This document shows, one piece after another, positions 49,599 through 62,575 of a stretch of 64,000 nucleotides of DNA. This stretch comes from Panax quinquefolius (Eukaryota; Streptophyta; Magnoliopsida; Apiales; Araliaceae), in contig CM035171.1 of assembly GCA_020205615.1 (NCBI GenBank), forward strand, positions 8,058,160 to 8,122,159, written 5' to 3'. Position 1 is the stretch's first letter; each line of letters starts with the position of its first letter. Under the pieces are notes generated by a model. It had not been told where the DNA came from. It did not search any database and saw only the letters and a program-made list of their open reading frames with translations. The position numbers were made by a program, and so were the translations under genes.

Positions 49599-51970
49599 CT
49601 ACAGAGGCCTAGTCTTGCGTCCTGATGCCCGACCACATACAAGAGCATTCTTTGGGATGGGATATTCATCTCTCCATGAATTTACAGATGAATAAACGCG
49701 AAGATAGAACTGCTGACCCAAGTATTGGCGAGCCCAGTTCTCAGACCTTACGTTCCACATTCCCACGTTGTCCAAAGGCATGTATAGTGCAGTCCATGAC
49801 TTGGGATATACCTATAAATAAATGCAACAAACATGCAAACTTTTTAGGTTTGGAAGGAGAACTTGTTGAAATTATATAACTAACCATTGGAGTTTATATA
49901 AATGGATACCTAAAATATTTGAGCCTGCCAATGATGTGGTTATGGTTATTCGTGTATCTAAATTCAAGCAATTATTAATAAGTTGTCAGGAAGCTCTGGA
50001 AATTCGATAAATATTTTGTAATGTACCTGGACAGTGCAGCGAGAGATTGTGTCTCTTAAGTTGTAACTTGCTCTGCTTGAAGCTGACCACTGCCCTCCAT
50101 CCATCCTATACATGCCACAATGTTCATAAATTCTTACAAAAAATTTGCTCCCAATAAAAATAGGAATTCGTATTTCCACAGTTGATTTGGCAGTCCCTTT
50201 CAGAAAATTTTGTTTTGTATATAATTATCGCAATAAAGAACAGTGATATATAAGGCAGAATGTAATCGGTAATTTATAAATGTCGGGGCAAAGGAACTTA
50301 CCCCACAACAAAGAAGAAGTGCCCATCAATGTGCCATGATTGCACGGTGTCCTCTGAATTCTCAAACACAACCTCAGCAAAACCTCTAAAATCTGCATGC
50401 ATGACAGAAGTCTGAAGGTAACCACCACCACCAGTGGGATTATCGGAAATGGTTCCAATGCTAAAAATTCCTGAAATCTTGAAGTAATCGGCAAGCTTAA
50501 GTGGTGTGTCTGCAGGGATGAATGATACGCTATTCACAGCGTATCTCTGTTTACCATTGATGATTGGAGCAGAATTCGCTAGTTTTATAGTACGCGTAGT
50601 ATTAACCAATCCATAGTGATAAGAGCCTTGTGGATTAGGCCTTGGTCCACTTGCTGTCAAGTTTTGCCTAATAGATCGAGCCTGGTTAAGGGACCAATCA
50701 ATCTGAATTGTCGGTCCACCTGGGGGAGGACCAGACACACTTCCAGCAGAGTTACTGTAACGAAGAATAGATGTTGATGTGAGCACTTGAGAGGTGAAAC
50801 GCGTTGACACAACAATGTAGTAATCCTGGCCGGGTTGATCAGCTGTGACCAATACAGAATAGGACTGCCCCAAATGGATGTCGAGGGAGGAGTAAGTGTT
50901 TTGGAGAGTATGAGTCCCTTCTGCTTCAACCAGAAGCAACTTGTGTCCCTGGATTCTGAAATTGATAGAAGTGGTAAGCCCCACATTCGATATCCTGAAC
51001 CTATATGTCTTGCCTGGCCAACAAAATCAGATTCCATGAGATGACAAGATTAGGAACATCATAGGGTACTGTTGATCCCAATTATGATAACTGAATTTAT
51101 TTACCTTGATCAACTGTGAATGTGAATCCATTTGATCCGCGACCATTGATAAGAAGTCCATCAGGGAAGGGAAGATCATGTCCACCATCTAAAAATTCTT
51201 TTAAATCCTATCAAATTCAAGGAAGTATTCTTTAGGAAATACTAAATAGAATACACATGATAAGAATAACTTGTACTGGGGCCTTAGGAGAATGTAACAA
51301 ATAATTCTTACAGTGTGATTTTGCTTGAACCAATCACCAGTGAGTATGGTAAAATCTCCAGCAGGAGGAGGGAAAGGAACCGGAATCATAGGGCGACTAA
51401 AGATTTTGATGCCACCAAACCCGCCTGCAGCCTTGTGGAAGGCAAGGAGGGAAGTAAAAGAAGCTACCAATTTGATCTTTGACCTGAAGGATGTAAGTGA
51501 AGTTTTGGCCTGGTGGGATGGGGCAGTTGGTGCCATAGACTCCATCCTGCCACGAGTTTCTTCTCTGTTGTATTCCATTCCTGCTCAAGAATCGGGTATC
51601 ATAAACTAATTAGTTTTATTGGTTGATAACTAAAAAAGTGTTCTTAAGTATCACATTACAGATTCTTGTGAGTGTGTTGGGTGTTGAATCCTCTTTATTC
51701 CATATTCCTTCCAGTTCTTCCCAACATCTCATTCACTGCGCGTTGGTAAGTGATCTGCTAGATTAATGTCGTATGAATACACCTAAATCAGACTTTAATT
51801 ATGATTGCTTCAAAAAGAAGGAGAGAGGATCCATGCCTCACAAGGCTCGGGACCTAGTTTTTAAGATCTTAGCAATTCAGTACTTTTAGTTCATTAATCG
51901 CCAATGCACCAATTATTAGGTGGACATAAGAATTGAATGGAACCTAGCTATTAGTGGAAAGCAATGAGGT

Positions 51971-52190
51971 TGTGAACTAAATAATGTCAATTACTTGGTA
52001 GAATATACATGTGATGTGAACTAACTAATGCCAATAACTTGGTAGAATATACATGTGATGTGAACTAACTAATGCCAATAACTTGGTAGAATATACATGT
52101 GATGAATAACTTGGTAGAATATACATATAATGTGAACTCAACTACTCAATAATGTCAATAACTTGGTAGAAAATACATGTGATGTGATTT
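51971..52190. repeat. ~44-bp tandem repeat in SKS copy B intron 2
   Basis: Units with acttggtagaatatacatgt recur with starts at 51971, 52015 and 52059, then a partial unit and a fifth diverged one. Confidence 0.9.
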
Positions 52191-52595
52191 ATAGGCACAA
52201 TGAGTGTGGCTAGCTAAATGACAGCGTGCTAATGATAGATGCCTCTTGGGCTGTAAGTACTGAAAGCTACAGAGCACAAAATGCTAAATAAGTGTTTAGT
52301 TAATAAAAATATTGCATATATAGGCACCAAGGAGTCTATAGCACTTGATTAAAAACTAAATTAGTCTAAAATTACGGTTGCAAACCAATTGAGACCTAAC
52401 CGGCTCGGATCGCTTAAGCTCAACTTGGCTCGAGTTTGCTCAAGAAGTTGAGCTTGAATAGACAGTTTGTCAGTTAAATAAACAAGCCCTAGATTTGCCA
52501 TCGCTATATAACCCCACCTCATTTAAGTCTAGCTCGCTCAGAGGTCAATCAAGCCGAATCCAGACAAACTTGTCTAAGTCAGAATACATATCATA

Positions 52596-52841
52596 CTACC
52601 TCCGTCCCAAAATGATGACAAAAGGTCAATTTTCACACAAATTAAGGTAGCCAAAAAAGTGAGAGAGAGTATAAATTTTCTTTCCAATCTATCCTTGGAT
52701 TTGGAGATGTGAACCACTCATTTGTGATGTAAGTGATGTGCAGTCAAGGATAAATTAGTCCATGCTCGAATTTATGTAGTTGATTTGTGGACTTTGCTCA
52801 TCACAAAATCTTTTTCCATTCTTTTGGGACGGAGGGAGGAG
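52596..52841. mobile_element. Stowaway MITE in SKS copy B intron 2
   Basis: The left end is TA|ctacctccgtcccaaaa and the right end is ttttgggacggagggaggag|TA. These are the canonical Stowaway termini with TA target duplication; ~246 bp, no coding capacity. Confidence 0.85.
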
Positions 52842-53412
52842 TAGATTATAATATTCAATTGTTTGTACTACAATAAATATGATACTCAAACAAGCTGGGC
52901 TAAAGCCATAGGAAATTTGAGCTCGGACTCGCCTTGTTATTAAACGAATAAAGCTGGTTCCATTAAATCTAGACCAGTAATTGAATTCGAGCTCCGGGAG
53001 TCAAAGCATCGGCTTGGCTCATTTATATTCCTATTACTAAAATAAAACACAGTTGCCAATATAGTGCATAAATAAAAAAAATAGAAAAAGACTAGGTAGA
53101 GTAGGCAGAGAAGTGAACTGACCAAGAGAGGAGAAAGGGTTCGTCCAAATTGTTAGTAACACTGACAATCAAGTTGTCATTGGTCACGGACTCGATCAAT
53201 GGTCCTGGAAACTGCCCATTTATCAATATCCCCTGCAAATTCAAGTTCCCATCTCAATAAATTATCATAGTGTATGGAGGGGATTAATGCCTCCATTCTT
53301 CTTAATAAGAATATTATACAACTAAACCAACACCAAAACTTGAAATCCTTATATACAAAACAAAGAGTAGATTTACAATGCCTGGCGAATAAATTAAGAA
53401 ATGGGGAAAAAG

Positions 53413-53440
53413 AGTAGTAGTAGTAGTAGTAGTAGTAGTA
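53413..53440. repeat. (AGT)n microsatellite at the SKS copy B exon 1 donor
   Basis: On the coding strand the intron begins GTACTACTACTAC and continues for about nine triplets. The repeat therefore overlaps the 5' splice site of intron 1. Confidence 0.9.
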
Positions 53441-53600
53441 CCTGTTGTTTAACACCCAGAGGATAAATATCACCATAAGTGACATTCCATGTGAAGAATT
53501 TGTATGGGTCTTCCCCATTTATGGACTTCATTGTTAATAATACTGTTGTTAACAATACCACCATTATACACCATACCCTCCTACTCCTTATCTCTTCCAT

Positions 53601-56600
53601 TTCTCTCAATACAACTTTTCAATAACTCAGATTGAAATGGAAGACCCTTCAATACTCCTTTACTCTGTCTCTCTTTTGGGTTATCTCCTATGAGATGAGG
53701 AGAGAGAGTAGACCAGAGAGAAAAATAAGAAAATAAAAAGGATGCTTAGATCTGAGTTTGTATGACGATGTGACCCATTTCCCTTTTAAAGAAGGAAGGT
53801 CCGAGCTCTCATCCCCATATGTACATGAGCTGTAAATTGTACTAATAACTCAGCAGCAACTGCTACCACCTTCAATGTCCCGCGGACTCTCTGAGCAGAG
53901 TGAGTGATTGAGTGTTCAATTCATTAATAAATCATTACTATATTCCATAATCTCCTTTATATTCTTGGATTCTTTTCTACACATGAACTCATCCACCAAT
54001 AGTAATTTTTTGGGCTATATTTACCGTGTCCTTGGACGAAAACAGAAATAAACTTTTTAATGTCTGTGGCAAGTTTACTTTCACTTTTAGCAAGATTCCT
54101 TTTCCCATATTTAGGGATGACTCCATCGAATCAATTTGAAATGTTGGTTTTGTTCCATCGAATTTTGTCGAAAATTTATTCGAAACTTTGGCATTAATGA
54201 TGTGATTTTGAAAACTTAAACTAAGCCAGGCGATTTTGATATTTGTCTTTGAACCGCAGATTCACCGCATCCTTTTTGAACAGGTGATACATCTGTCGTT
54301 TGTGTCATAAGTATGTAAGTATAGATGAAAGATAGATGAAAGTTAATGCCAAACGCAAGATGCTGGAATTGAAGTTAACAAACAATTATTGAAAATTGCA
54401 TGTTTTTTCCCTCTTGTTGTGCCTTTTTCTCATGTAATGTGTAATTGTTTAGAAAAACTATGGCCATGTTTCTTTCAATGTTGTGTTAGATGTTGATGAA
54501 ATTGCAATTATGTTGTAATAACAGTTAACTAGTCTACTATTAATGTCATTATCTATGTTTAATTTTTATTTATTTTTAATTACTAATTTTTTATCCCGTA
54601 GAAGCGTTGCAGGATGGAATTTTGGTATAGAAAATCTTAAATCAATTCAGATGTTAGAATTACAATTCAAGATTTGGTTTATTTGGTTTCAAATCACTAC
54701 TGAATATCTGGAACCGCACCACAACATTATCATCCCTATACCATATTTATAATGAAAACATAATTTGTTATATTCACATAATCTTTGCGGGTAGGTGTGT
54801 AATGACTAATGAGTAAATTAGTTGATGCATGTAATACCTTACAAACTATATATCTACATAATTATGCTTTGTAAGCTCATACAGTAATCGTGTTTGAGTG
54901 ATTCAAACTTGGAAGGAGATCATTGTTTTTGCATAGTATTGAATCCATGAAAGACACTTATTATTATTAGGCTCAAAATTTCAGACTATATGAAGAAATT
55001 ACTAATCTCATTATATAATTCTATGACAAATATGTAAATGTATGCATATGTCCTGTTAAGTGACAACAAGTTGACCCTGCCTGATCGGCCGACAATGATA
55101 CAGTATATATATATCCTCTTGACTTGCAGTGACGAAGATTTTCTCAAGGGAAATGCCTGGTTAGATTTTATGAATTACAAGTGGAAATTATTTAATTAAT
55201 AAATTGATCCTCACATGCACATACCAAATTAAACAAAATACTATAATTTTCCTAGGGCAGATCGCGTGCACTATGACAGAGATCTGGACATGAATTATTT
55301 AAAATTGCTTCATTATTTGAGTCTTGTTCACCAACAATACATGCATGTGATGACAGATTTAAAATGAAGAAAATACAATCAACACTAACAAGGAGAGTGG
55401 ATCAATTTGAAACCAAGGTATTTGAATCAAATGACAAAATTTGAAAGAATAATACTGTGCGTAAACAAAAGTTTATTATTTGACTTACCAATCGTAAGTC
55501 CAACTTTCTATTTTCTCTCACTTTTTATACTATTTGTGCATAATTTTGTACTTACTATTACTACTTTATCACAAATTGCAAACTTTGGTTTATAAATAGA
55601 AGATTAATGCTGATAATTAACATGATAGCTAATCACATGTTTGCCCAACTAATGTAATTTAACACATCATTTGAGACTATTTTTATATCATAAACTTTGA
55701 GGACGGAAATGAATAGATGTATTATGTATATATTATTGTTGAATACTGGGACAACATTTCTTTCTGAAAATGCATATTTATTAGGAAATGAATTGATGTG
55801 TAAGACTCGTGTATTACTTACCAATAGAAATATATAAAGCAACTAATCGTAAGTCCAACTTTCTATTTTCTCTCACTTTTTATATTGTCCGTGGTAATAT
55901 ATATAATTATTATTAATAATTAAATAATTTTTTTTATATATTAATAATATTTTTAAAATAAATATCTTAACTATTAATAATGATAATTAATAAAATAAAA
56001 GTAAAAACATTATTAATATATATAACTAAAATAATTAAACTACATCATTACATAGAAATTTTTAATATATAAAAAACATTTAATATATAATATTACAAAA
56101 CATGTCCTATTAATTAAAAAATTTTGATTTTATCAAATTTAAAAAGTTTAAAAAAAGTTTAAAATACGGTGCTACATGGAACAAACATGCAACTAGTTTA
56201 TATGAAACTTTGAGCACTCCTACTTATAATATCCAGAGTCAAACCAACCAAATTATCAACAAAAACTTCAAAATTACGTTTCCCACAAACATGCAACTAG
56301 TTTATGAGACTAACTCGGATTATGCAGACCAAATTTACATATCTTGCAAAAGATTTCCCATTACCTAATAAGGGGAATGAGAGGAGGAAGAAAGCATCTT
56401 CCAGTTTACCCGCAAGCAGCTTTAATACCCGCAGGGTTTATCAGGAACTCAATTTGACAGAATGATCAGCACTTGTGATAATTATATTAGAAGTGAGCAT
56501 TTTCTGAACAAATGATTGGCCAGCAGTGAAATCTTTCTGAAACTGTGCCTCTTGAACGTGTCCATAATTATCATGAGGTTGCATCTACAGTCCACAAATA

Positions 56601-56865
56601 ATGTCTAAAATATGCAGTCCGCTGTGAATTCCTGATTGCCTCCGAAAGCAGTCATTATCAGTCACCAAACGGATAGTTTCTTATGAGTTGTATCAACTGA
56701 CTCGCATATAGTGGATTGCAGACCTTTAAACCAAAGCATGTCGTGTATCAAAAAGCTCAAAAGCCCTAAAGAAAATTTGCCTTCAATGAAACTGTGCATA
56801 AACGTCCTTTTACCATCTTCAATTGACAAATTTATGATGGCAGGAATGTCGAGAAGAACCAATAT
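53601..56865. other. Intergenic region between SKS copy B and the dehydratase gene
   Basis: AT-rich; no gene is supported. A 38-bp direct repeat (atcgtaagtccaactttcta and on) occurs at 55491-55528 and 55846-55883. Confidence 0.6.
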
Positions 56866-59800
56866 CTATAAAACTGAATCCAGCGGGTAGCAACCAAGTA
56901 TACGAAGAAATGTTGCAAACTCCTGAAAGAAACAGAAATATAATAATTTGAAAGGCTTGGAAAGAAGTTAATTAAACCACCAAAATGAGTGATTATGCTA
57001 TAAAAAAATTCGATACGACTGCTGATAAGAATATTATCTTATGCTCTAAAAGGAGTGGCCACGATGACAGAGAATTGAACAAGATTGAAGTCAGATGGAG
57101 TAACCACCCTGAGACACCAGTAGACCGGAAAAATTAACTGATCCAAGGGACAAAAGTTTCCTTAATGGAACAGATAATCATAATGCTTTAAAGTTGCATA
57201 TTCTATAAATTTTTGGGATATGTTCTTGTATTGCTCTTAGTAAGGTGAGAAGATAAGAGAACTGGGATGTGCATATCAACCCATGATACTGAATCAGAAA
57301 AACAAACCTGCAAATGTCCCAAAGCACATTGTGCACTCGATTCTTCCATAGAAGCCTCAAAATCAATGTAAAATAGATAATCAAAATACCTGCAACAATA
57401 AATTAGCCAATTAATTTGCAGAATTGATCTGAACTTATATAGAAAGATCCCCACATCTAGATCCAAGCACGATACAATCTCAAGAAAGATTCTGGAGGCA
57501 AAACAGTAATTTCTTGACAAGAACAGTAGTTTAAAAAGGTAATAGAGGTTCAAAAGGAGTAGGTACATATTAGAATGACGTGGTCAACCTTCTAGCCAGT
57601 GATAAAGAAACATGGAAAAAGATTGTACCACCTATATATTTCCAAACTACATGCAGTAATTCGTATGCATCAAACATCACAGTATGAGAGTCTCAGAATT
57701 GTAGATCTCCCTTGAGGTCTCCAAGAAATCCACCAAGGTTTTTGAAGATATTGTACATTTCATAAACTGTGAGGACAGCATTAACATGTTTGGAAACTCC
57801 TCAGATGAACTAAAATTATTGCATAGCCTGATTATGAAAGCAGAAAAGTATGTGAAAGCACAACTCAATCTTGATTGTGGTTAAATTAACTGAATAAATA
57901 ACTTGTTTTTGTTAGGAAGATTGGCATTACGTGTCTTATAGAGCCTTTCTGATTACGAGAGTCTCAACAATCTATTGCATGTGTGCTACACTTTCTTAGG
58001 TTATATTCCCTTGCACCTATCAGCTATCAAAAACCTCTTTTAAAAAGATTCAAAAAAAAGAAAAATGAAAACTCACTTGGCAGCCCCAGTATTGGAGTCA
58101 TTAACCGCCCTTAGTGGTTTCTTTCTTTGTGGCCGACTTTCAATCTATAGTTACAAGGAAGGAAAACTGTTTTTAAGAGTAATCAGAACGTCAAAGAATT
58201 TTTTTTATAAATAAAATACCTTTGTCACATTAATGTCTCTCAATGCAAACACTGACAGGGCTTTGAACAACATTCCAGGGCCTTCTTCTAAAGTAAATAC
58301 AATGCTCGTCTGAAAGAACAACAATATTTTCTAAAAAGAACTTTAAGCAATCATATAAGCAAATAAAATGAGTAAAAATTACTACCTTAAAGGGCTTATC
58401 CGTTCTCGGAATTATAGGATCCTTTGCAAGTACCAAAAAACGAGTAATATTAGCAGTGTCATCCTGCAGAGAAGCAATTGATGCAACAAACATATCAGCT
58501 TGTGTGAAGTGTAATGTATGTATAAAGAAAAAAAGCACTCAACAATTTGCCAAGAAAAAGAAAAAAGCACTCCCCAATCACGAATGTCAATGACAACTAG
58601 GCAGAGTCAATGGAGATTGGCTTAAAAGTTAGCAAACTCCCGAAGCTGATAAACATTATTGGTTGCCATGACCTGCCAATATAGTTGAGCCTCACTGAAA
58701 ACAAATCTCATGAATATACTTCCACCAAACAGCCTTCAAGTCATCTCTCATATGGTTGTAGCTCTGTTATTGGTTTCAATATGTTACTGAGCAATGGTAA
58801 TTTATTTTTCTCTGTGGTACTCATTATATAGGGCAGCAATGACAGCTGGAAGTGGCAGACACTAGACAGTGCTTTAATGGTGGTTGAGTTTTCCATGTTT
58901 TCTTGTAGATAGGAAGCTTCATGGAGTTATCTAAAACAATACAAAAGTAGAGTGCAAGGAGAAAGTAGCAAAAGAGCAAACCTTTAGAGTTTCAGGGTGA
59001 GCAGATCATGAAACTCAGATTAAACAAGGCTTTCAAGAAGTTTCAATAACAGACAGATATACATAAGATTACACAGTTCAATTCATTAAGAGTTAATCCA
59101 CTACTTGTTTTGACTAAACGATACTGCCCAACTTCAGCCTACAACATGTAACACAACATAATTGACTGAAAAGGAGGGAAGAAAAGGATTAAACTTCTTT
59201 TTCACTTTTGTGCATGGTTTATCTTTAAGGGGCACATTCTCTCTTTTAGTGTATAATTTTTTATTCAAAAGAGGTAGCGAAAAGAAAAGAAAAAGTGAAA
59301 AGAGTAATGCCACTTCTGCAACATTATTAACACATTTCCTCTGTCCCCAAGCAATGCCTACACTTCTGCAACATTATTAACACATTTCCTCTGGTCCAAA
59401 GCACTAACTACACTTAACTGCCATCCCAGCAAATAGGTTGGATGAAAGTTCCACCCCCCCCCCCCCCACCCCCACCCCAAAAAAAAGGGACAACACAACG
59501 AGCAAATGAAACATTTACAGAAAGAGTAGAGGATTTAAGGAGACAATACATGTATTCTCTCTGCAAGTATGTTAAGCCCATACATCTCTGCGGCTCTAGC
59601 ACTTGCAATAACACCCACATCCTCCAGTCCATTTGAGCCTACAAACTGGAAAGAATGTAGTATCGTAGAGGAACATAGCTGACATATAAATGCTGAAACA
59701 ATACAATAAACAGACAACCAATGATCACCTGAGCAGAACAAGCTTCATCATCTACATTTTCTCTAGCAATACCTAACTTAGTCAGGAAAACATCACTTTG

Positions 59801-61189
59801 GGCAAGTGCCTGCAAAAGAGAACTTCTCAACTTGTACAACTAAGACAATTTTATGAACCATGGGACCCCTAACTAGTCCACACTATAAAATTGCAGTTAT
59901 TTGAAATATATTCTATATAATTATATTTGCCAAAGAGTAGATGTACATCTACACCATCCTACAAATTCAGAAAAAGAGCTATTGATGAAACACACACACA
60001 CAAACTGACTTTAGGCTTCACCTGAAAGTTTTGTTAATGATTTAACTACCCAATGAACAATGTTTGACGCAAACCAGATATTCCTCCATAATTTTTCTAA
60101 CTAGGTATACAATTTCTAATTACTCAAGAGTCATATTTTTAAAACTCAACCTCCGTGTCAAAGTGGCTGAAACTTGCATAAAAAATTAAGAGAAGTCCAG
60201 CATGATGTGATCCAGAGAACTTTAAGATATTGCTCCTGAAGCAAAGGAGAACGATTTGGACTCCCAACTCTACAAAGCTACAATATGTAATAAAAGGCCT
60301 CACAATGTCTATAATGTTTTTCTATTCAGTCACTGAAATGCAGGAAATCTTACTCCACTCTCACAAATGAAGATAAATAAATGGAAACCTGACCTCAGGG
60401 CGGCTTAGAACTCGTTTTAACTGCTCAGCGCTGACACCTGGTAGTGCTAGAAGGCAGAGGTTCATGGCTACCTGAACCTCACCAACGATGTGGAGCTTGT
60501 GACTAAGAAGTAAATCATAGTTTCCATGGATGCTTCCACCTAAAGAATTCTCTATTGGAAGAATTGCTTTATCAGCCATCCACAATTCGACAGCCTGAAA
60601 GAGATATTTAACAAAGGGGTAGCAGGGATGAGTATATTAATTGAAACTAGAGTTTACTTCTATTAACATGAGAAATTTTGCACAATTTGGTTGCCATAAC
60701 TTGAGAAAAAAATTCCAACTTCTGCAATAAAGTATTCATATTGATGTTATTACCAAATTAAGAAATATTTAAGCATGTCTATAATATTACGTAGAAGAAC
60801 AGAGGTTCTGGAGAACAATAGTGTAGCTCTTTAAATTTTGGGTAAGACAGAACATATTATTACAATTGGTAGTTAAAATAAAATAACACTGAACCTTGAA
60901 TGCGTCTTCAAAATCGTGACAAGGAACAGTTTCACATTGAGGATAGACTTTGAGGACAGCATCCTCACTGTATGCACCTGATAAGCCCTGCACCAGCAAT
61001 TGAACTAAAATCCAAGTGACTTGCAAGAACTTTGCAGCAGCAGAAAACCTTTCTTATTTTGCTGTTTCTATGCATTAACAAAAGCATCATGCAAAGATTA
61101 CATAACAGAAGTGCACAATACCTTAAATGATATTCTAACCTTCAAACCATCTCTTGGAGTAGCAGATGAATCATTTACAGACAATGGTC
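56866..61189 (-). CDS. ADT: Arogenate/prephenate dehydratase, catalytic and ACT domains (10 exons seen, first exon not found)
   Basis: Exons: 61189-61122, 60987-60895, 60594-60394, 59809-59729, 59645-59550, 58463-58386, 58309-58220, 58144-58077, 57389-57308, 56922-56866; all GT-AG with consistent phases, 303 residues plus a first partial codon. Plant enzymes make phenylalanine from arogenate in plastids. The prephenate dehydratase domain is complete: [49 protein letters not shown] and the catalytic-region NITRF. The ACT regulatory domain follows with [16 protein letters not shown] and the phenylalanine-binding ESRP motif. The many-exon structure and KVRISF start favour the ADT1/ADT2 clade over the intronless ADT3-6 type. 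The first exon seen begins in phase 1, so at least one upstream exon is needed. No transit-peptide exon was recognised between 61190 and 64000, where a hAT fragment intervenes. Confidence 0.9.
59310..59396. repeat. ~41-bp tandem duplication in a dehydratase intron
   Basis: The segment cacttctgcaacattattaa with cacatttcctctg after it occurs at about 59310 and 59351. Confidence 0.85.
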
Positions 61190-61369
61190 CTGAAATTGGT
61201 GATGATTTAAAAAATGAAGTTAGAAACGTCGGTAATGGGTAGGCGAACATGTAAAAAAAAGATATTTAAGTTGTGATATCACACTGTAAGATACATAGAA
61301 GCAACTAGAGAGAATTTTTGTATAATACATGAATTTACAACCAGACTCCAACCTTTATGCACTAAGGGT

Positions 61370-62575
61370 ACTTATATTAGTCTAAGTACACTTTACAAAT
61401 TTGATAGTAAGAGGGGCCAATAGCCCCATGACCTACCTTAGCAATCATATCAATCAGTATTTGATAATATGGAGAGCACTTTCAGCTGCATTAAAAGGAA
61501 TTGACATTGTAATGGAAAAACTTACTGATAGCTCTCCCAACTCTTTTCACTTTGTCATCAAACATGTCCTTCAATGTCTTTTGTCCTGATTTCTTGCCTT
61601 GGACAATATAAGAATTTAGTTTTGCTGGACTTTGACCTCCTTCCTTCACACTGTCGCTACGTGAAGGTCTTCTAGTCCTTGTAAGATTTGATCTTGATGA
61701 GGTGTCTGTTTCTGCATCTGAAATAGAATGTTTGCCATGCTGCTCTTCTTCGTCAACAGCCGTTTCTGTGCTTTCTTTAGTTACTATTTTTACTGTCCTT
61801 TCATAAGATGTCAAATCATCTCCGTTGTGACCACCACCAGTATCATCACTATCAACATTTATACTGATTTTATGTTCATATTTGGACTCATCCTCGTCAC
61901 ACAAACTTTTTACAAGCATTCTTTTATTCTTCCTTGCTACAACCCTATGTGTAGAACATTCTATAAGACTTTGTCGAATCAGATTGGACACTTCTTTAGG
62001 TGAAGATGGACACGGTTCCACATTTCCAGGTATATTGGCTACATGTTGTTTTAATCTTGTTATTCCACAGCTTACTATTTTTGAACAATAATTGCACATC
62101 ACTTTTCTCTTATCCCCATCAATAGCTTTTCCATGCTCCCACCCAATGTCAGTCACTTTCCTCTTTGAAACCATTCTGTACAGTGATGATGAATACAAGG
62201 AATTATCATTGAAAATAAATTACTTTTACTCTAATAACATCTCCATATATATCAAATTACATGTACTAAATATATACACATATTAAGCTCGTGGGTGTTG
62301 GACAAGTTCATGGTAAGAAATAATAAAACTATAAATAGAGGGGGGAAACTCATGGTTTAGGGTTTACCTGATGAGAACAAGAGCCAGCAAGGATGTTGAG
62401 AACAGCGAAGAACAATCAGTTGCAGCTCCGGCCGATCCCTTATATCGGAAGATCTAAAGATAGGGACGACACAAACAGAGCATTGGGTGAATCAAAATAT
62501 GGGCCGAGAATTTGCTTCACCTGGCCGAGATCATGCGATATGCTGGAAAAGAATCTGAGAGACACTCCAGCCTAG
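61370..62575 (-). pseudogene. Truncated hAT transposase: 5' leader, BED-finger exon and start of the next domain
   Basis: On the minus strand an untranslated exon (about 62575-62368) ends CATCAG|GTAAAC; an acceptor at 62176 precedes ATG 62174 (MVSKRKVTDIGWEHG). A BED zinc finger follows (VMCNYCSKIVSCGITRLKQH), then a long acidic and basic linker and the conserved TLKDMFDDKVKRVGRAISKFF. After this the frame breaks, but SPYYQILIDMIAKVG and GPSYYQ, typical of the next hAT segment, remain readable down to about 61390. Sequence then changes to dehydratase intron, with no DUF659 or dimerisation domain. It is therefore a 3'-truncated hAT. Its BED exon is intact and could splice at 61526 (ATCA|GTAAGT) in frame onto the dehydratase exon at 61189. 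Confidence 0.7.

Larger units (their letters stand above)
49599..53600 (-). pseudogene. SKU5-similar (SKS) copy B, frameshifted (7 exons)
   Basis: Exons: 53600-53442, 53232-53123, 51580-51312, 51207-51105, 51013-50302, 50105-50027, 49811-49599. Start is ATG 53600 (MEEIRSRRVW), followed by a hydrophobic signal-like segment and EDPYKFFTWNVTYGD. All domain landmarks of copy A are present and most exon sizes are identical, with two exceptions. Exon 3 is 269 bp against 271 bp: 2 bp are missing between the GSFFYFP and AFHKAAGGFGG codons (~51449-51460), which shifts the frame and soon gives a stop. Exons 5 and 6 of copy A (346 and 366 bp) are one 712-bp exon here, an exact intron loss. Copy B also has a longer tail (GRKTRPL). 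Without the deletion it would be 548 aa. An assembly error in the short G-runs could mimic the lesion. Confidence 0.88.

Noticed and set aside
59414..59636. Open frames across a poly-C/poly-G run in the dehydratase gene
   Set aside because: Homopolymer artefact overlapping a genuine dehydratase exon on the minus strand.
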